Below are positions 38,492 through 39,550 of a stretch of 39,550 bases of DNA, piece by piece (within the stretch, counting starts at the first letter, position 1; each line of letters opens with the position of its first letter). The translations under genes and the position numbers were made by a program. Source of the stretch: an uncultured Collinsella sp. (GTDB taxonomy: Bacteria; Actinomycetota; Coriobacteriia; Coriobacteriales; Coriobacteriaceae). The stretch covers positions 1-39,550 of the forward strand of contig CAUAJB010000011.1 in assembly GCA_958429225.1 (NCBI GenBank). Direction: 5' to 3'. Under the pieces are notes generated by a model that worked only from the letters and a program-made list of their open reading frames with translations, had not been told where the DNA came from and did not search any database.

Positions 38492-38962
38492 CTATCTCCC
38501 TTCGGGCTTGGTTTGGGCAGATGCGCTTGCGGCAATCGAGACTCCGAGATTGGACATGGCGAAATCGGCGAAGGCCTTGTCGTAGAGCTCGGCCGTAAAG
38601 GGGGTATCTGGAAGAGCTGGAATGGCTGCGCCGCGTCGGTTGCGATGGTGAAGACGTTGAGTGTGATGGCACCTGGGGGTGCTACAAGGTTGCAAATCGG
38701 CATGCGGGGCGTCGGTTGGCTGCTCATGTTTCGTGTCGTCGATATTCCCTTGAGCAACTAGTGCCAGTCCGAGAGCACCGAAAACCGCCAGCAGCTTGTC
38801 GAGCCGAATACCCGTGGCATCTCCCAGCTCGAGCGATGCGAGCAGGCGCTCCGAAACACCGGCTTTTTTAGCGAGGGTTGCACGGGTGAGACCCTGAGCA
38901 TCGCGTGCCTGGCGCACGTAGATGCCAGCTTGGCGCGGTGTGGTGATGGGAAGGGTATCCAC
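38492..38962 (-). CDS. hipB: HipB-type antitoxin, XRE-family HTH regulator
   Basis: The 156-residue protein starts with GTG (MDTLPITTPRQAGIYVRQARDAQG) behind TAGGAG. It carries an XRE helix-turn-helix at about 12-68 (LTRATLAKKAGVSERLLASLELGD, then LDKLLAVFGALGLALV), close to HipB. It should neutralise the downstream HipA and repress the operon. E. coli HipB is about 88 residues; here an extra 80-residue tail is rich in His, Arg and Pro (about 85-125) and then turns more protein-like (ALPDTPFTAELYDKAFADF). An alternative frame across the odd part also reads well, so a compensated frameshift is possible. Three TGCA-N6-TGCA sites lie upstream. Confidence 0.8.
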   Translation of the reverse strand: MDTLPITTPRQAGIYVRQARDAQGLTRATLAKKAGVSERLLASLELGDATGIRLDKLLAVFGALGLALVAQGNIDDTKHEQPTDAPHADLQPCSTPRCHHTQRLHHRNRRGAAIPALPDTPFTAELYDKAFADFAMSNLGVSIAASASAQTKPEGR

Positions 38963-38977
38963 GGCGATCTCCTAACG

Positions 38978-39045
38978 TGCAGACTTTTGCATATCAGTAT
39001 GACATGCAAAAGTCTGCATGAAAAGGCCTCATGCAAAACTCTGCA
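38978..39045. promoter_or_regulatory. Three TGCA-N6-TGCA operator sites, 27-bp spacing, upstream of hipBA
   Basis: Sites at 38978-38991 (TGCAGACTTTTGCA), 39005-39018 (TGCAAAAGTCTGCA) and 39032-39045 (TGCAAAACTCTGCA) have start points exactly 27 bp apart. Site 2 is the exact reverse complement of site 1, and site 3 differs from site 2 by one base. The nearest is 16 bp from the hipB start codon. This geometry is typical of autorepressed antitoxin operators. Site 3 overlaps the terminator of the neighbouring mntP gene. That HipB binds these sites is inference. Confidence 0.75.
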
Positions 39046-39054
39046 TGAGGCCTT
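39021..39054 (-). terminator. Rho-independent terminator of mntP
   Basis: AAGGCCTCATGCA (39023-39035) and TGCATGAGGCCTT (39042-39054) form a perfect 13-bp stem with a 6-nt loop. On the minus strand it runs into TTTT (39024-39021). It lies 28 nt after the mntP stop and contains the third TGCA-N6-TGCA site. Confidence 0.85.
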
Positions 39055-39082
39055 GCCCGGACGTTTAGTTTTGAAGGGTGTT

Positions 39083-39550
39083 TTACAGCGCCAAAAACCC
39101 CAAGTGTTCCAGCAGAATCTTGAGGCCGATAAGGATAAGCACGACGCCACCCACGATGGTGGCGGGTTTTTCGTAGCGCGCGCCAAAGGTGTGGCCGATC
39201 GCCACGCCGGCGACGGAGAAGATAAACGTTGTGATGCCTATAAGCGATACAGCGGGCACGATGTCGACCGAGAGTGCCGCAAACGAGATGCCCACGGCTA
39301 GGGCGTCGATTGAGGTGGCAATGGCGAGGAGCAGGTACTCGACCAGGTCAATCTTTTCGGCATCCTTGCCGTCGCCTTCATCCTCGTCCTCGGTAAAGGC
39401 TTCCCACAGCATTTTGCCGCCGATGAAGGCGAGCAGGATAAAGGCGATCCAGTGGTCGATGGGGCCGATGATGCCCATAAACTGACTGCCAAGCGCCCAT
39501 CCGATTACGGGCATGCCGGCCTGGAAGCCGCCAAAGAACAGGCCGAGCAC
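39083..39550 (-). CDS. mntP: Manganese efflux pump MntP, 5' truncated by window edge
   Basis: MntP exports Mn2+ and protects against manganese excess. The visible 155 residues hold about five membrane helices, including WIAFILLAFIGGKMLWEA, the conserved acidic membrane motif ATSIDALAVG, and helices near the end (IVGGVVLILIGLKILLEHLGF). A long Glu/Asp loop (EDEDEGDGKDAEK) separates the two halves. The family is about 185-190 residues, so roughly 30 N-terminal residues, including the first SMDAFAVS-type motif, lie beyond the window. The GTG at its edge is probably an internal codon. Any manganese riboswitch would be out of view. Confidence 0.92.
   Translation of the reverse strand: MLGLFFGGFQAGMPVIGWALGSQFMGIIGPIDHWIAFILLAFIGGKMLWEAFTEDEDEGDGKDAEKIDLVEYLLLAIATSIDALAVGISFAALSVDIVPAVSLIGITTFIFSVAGVAIGHTFGARYEKPATIVGGVVLILIGLKILLEHLGFLAL

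Noticed and set aside
1..39550. CRISPR array
   Set aside because: No series of regularly spaced identical repeats with unique spacers was seen; the only tandem repeats are the tRNA-derived units and the three hip sites.

Overview
The window looks like chromosome from a GC-rich Gram-positive anaerobe of the Actinomycetota, class Coriobacteriia, most likely Collinsella or a close relative. This placement is inference: it rests on GC-rich codon usage, the gene repertoire (a fused EcfA ATPase, a giant acyl-CoA dehydratase activase fusion, ClpC, Veg next to IspE) and the style of the intergenic repeats. No rRNA or marker comparison was possible. Nearly all of the sequence is core metabolism and housekeeping. 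No prophage, CRISPR array or intact transposase gene was seen.

Layout. 1-1370 is the 3' part of groEL, followed by a 135-nt nested hairpin. 1707-6168 is a flavin unit: promoter, FMN riboswitch, ribU, a fused double ATPase ecfA, ecfT, and two tandem FMN-binding split-barrel proteins. 6314-11323 is an arginine cluster, argC-argJ-argB-argD, preceded by a pair of ARG boxes with the spacing of classical ArgR operators. 11324-12386 is gene-poor and holds an AT-rich element with inverted ends, a tandem array built from pieces of a tRNA gene, and tRNA-Val(TAC) on the minus strand.

12387-19910 carries asnB, a MurE-like ligase, a HAD hydrolase, murI, rph, rdgB and dtd. 20094-24424 carries veg, ispE, tRNA-Pro(CGG), tatA, greA and lysS, whose product has an extra C-terminal tRNA-binding-type domain. 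24729-32550 carries a ThrE-type exporter, a DUF2798 membrane protein, a 1479-residue activase fusion, and a TetR regulator whose probable operator lies in front of that operon. 32743-37057 carries clpC and pepD. 37184-39550 is on the minus strand: a HipBA-type toxin-antitoxin pair and the 3' part of mntP.

The most unusual material is regulatory or repetitive rather than coding: three TGCA-N6-TGCA sites at exact 27-bp spacing in front of hipBA; a perfect 19-bp palindrome in front of the activase-TetR operon; the tRNA-derived tandem array; and several families of intergenic hairpins, two of which occur twice in the window. I found no coding locus that I can defend as a wholly new system.
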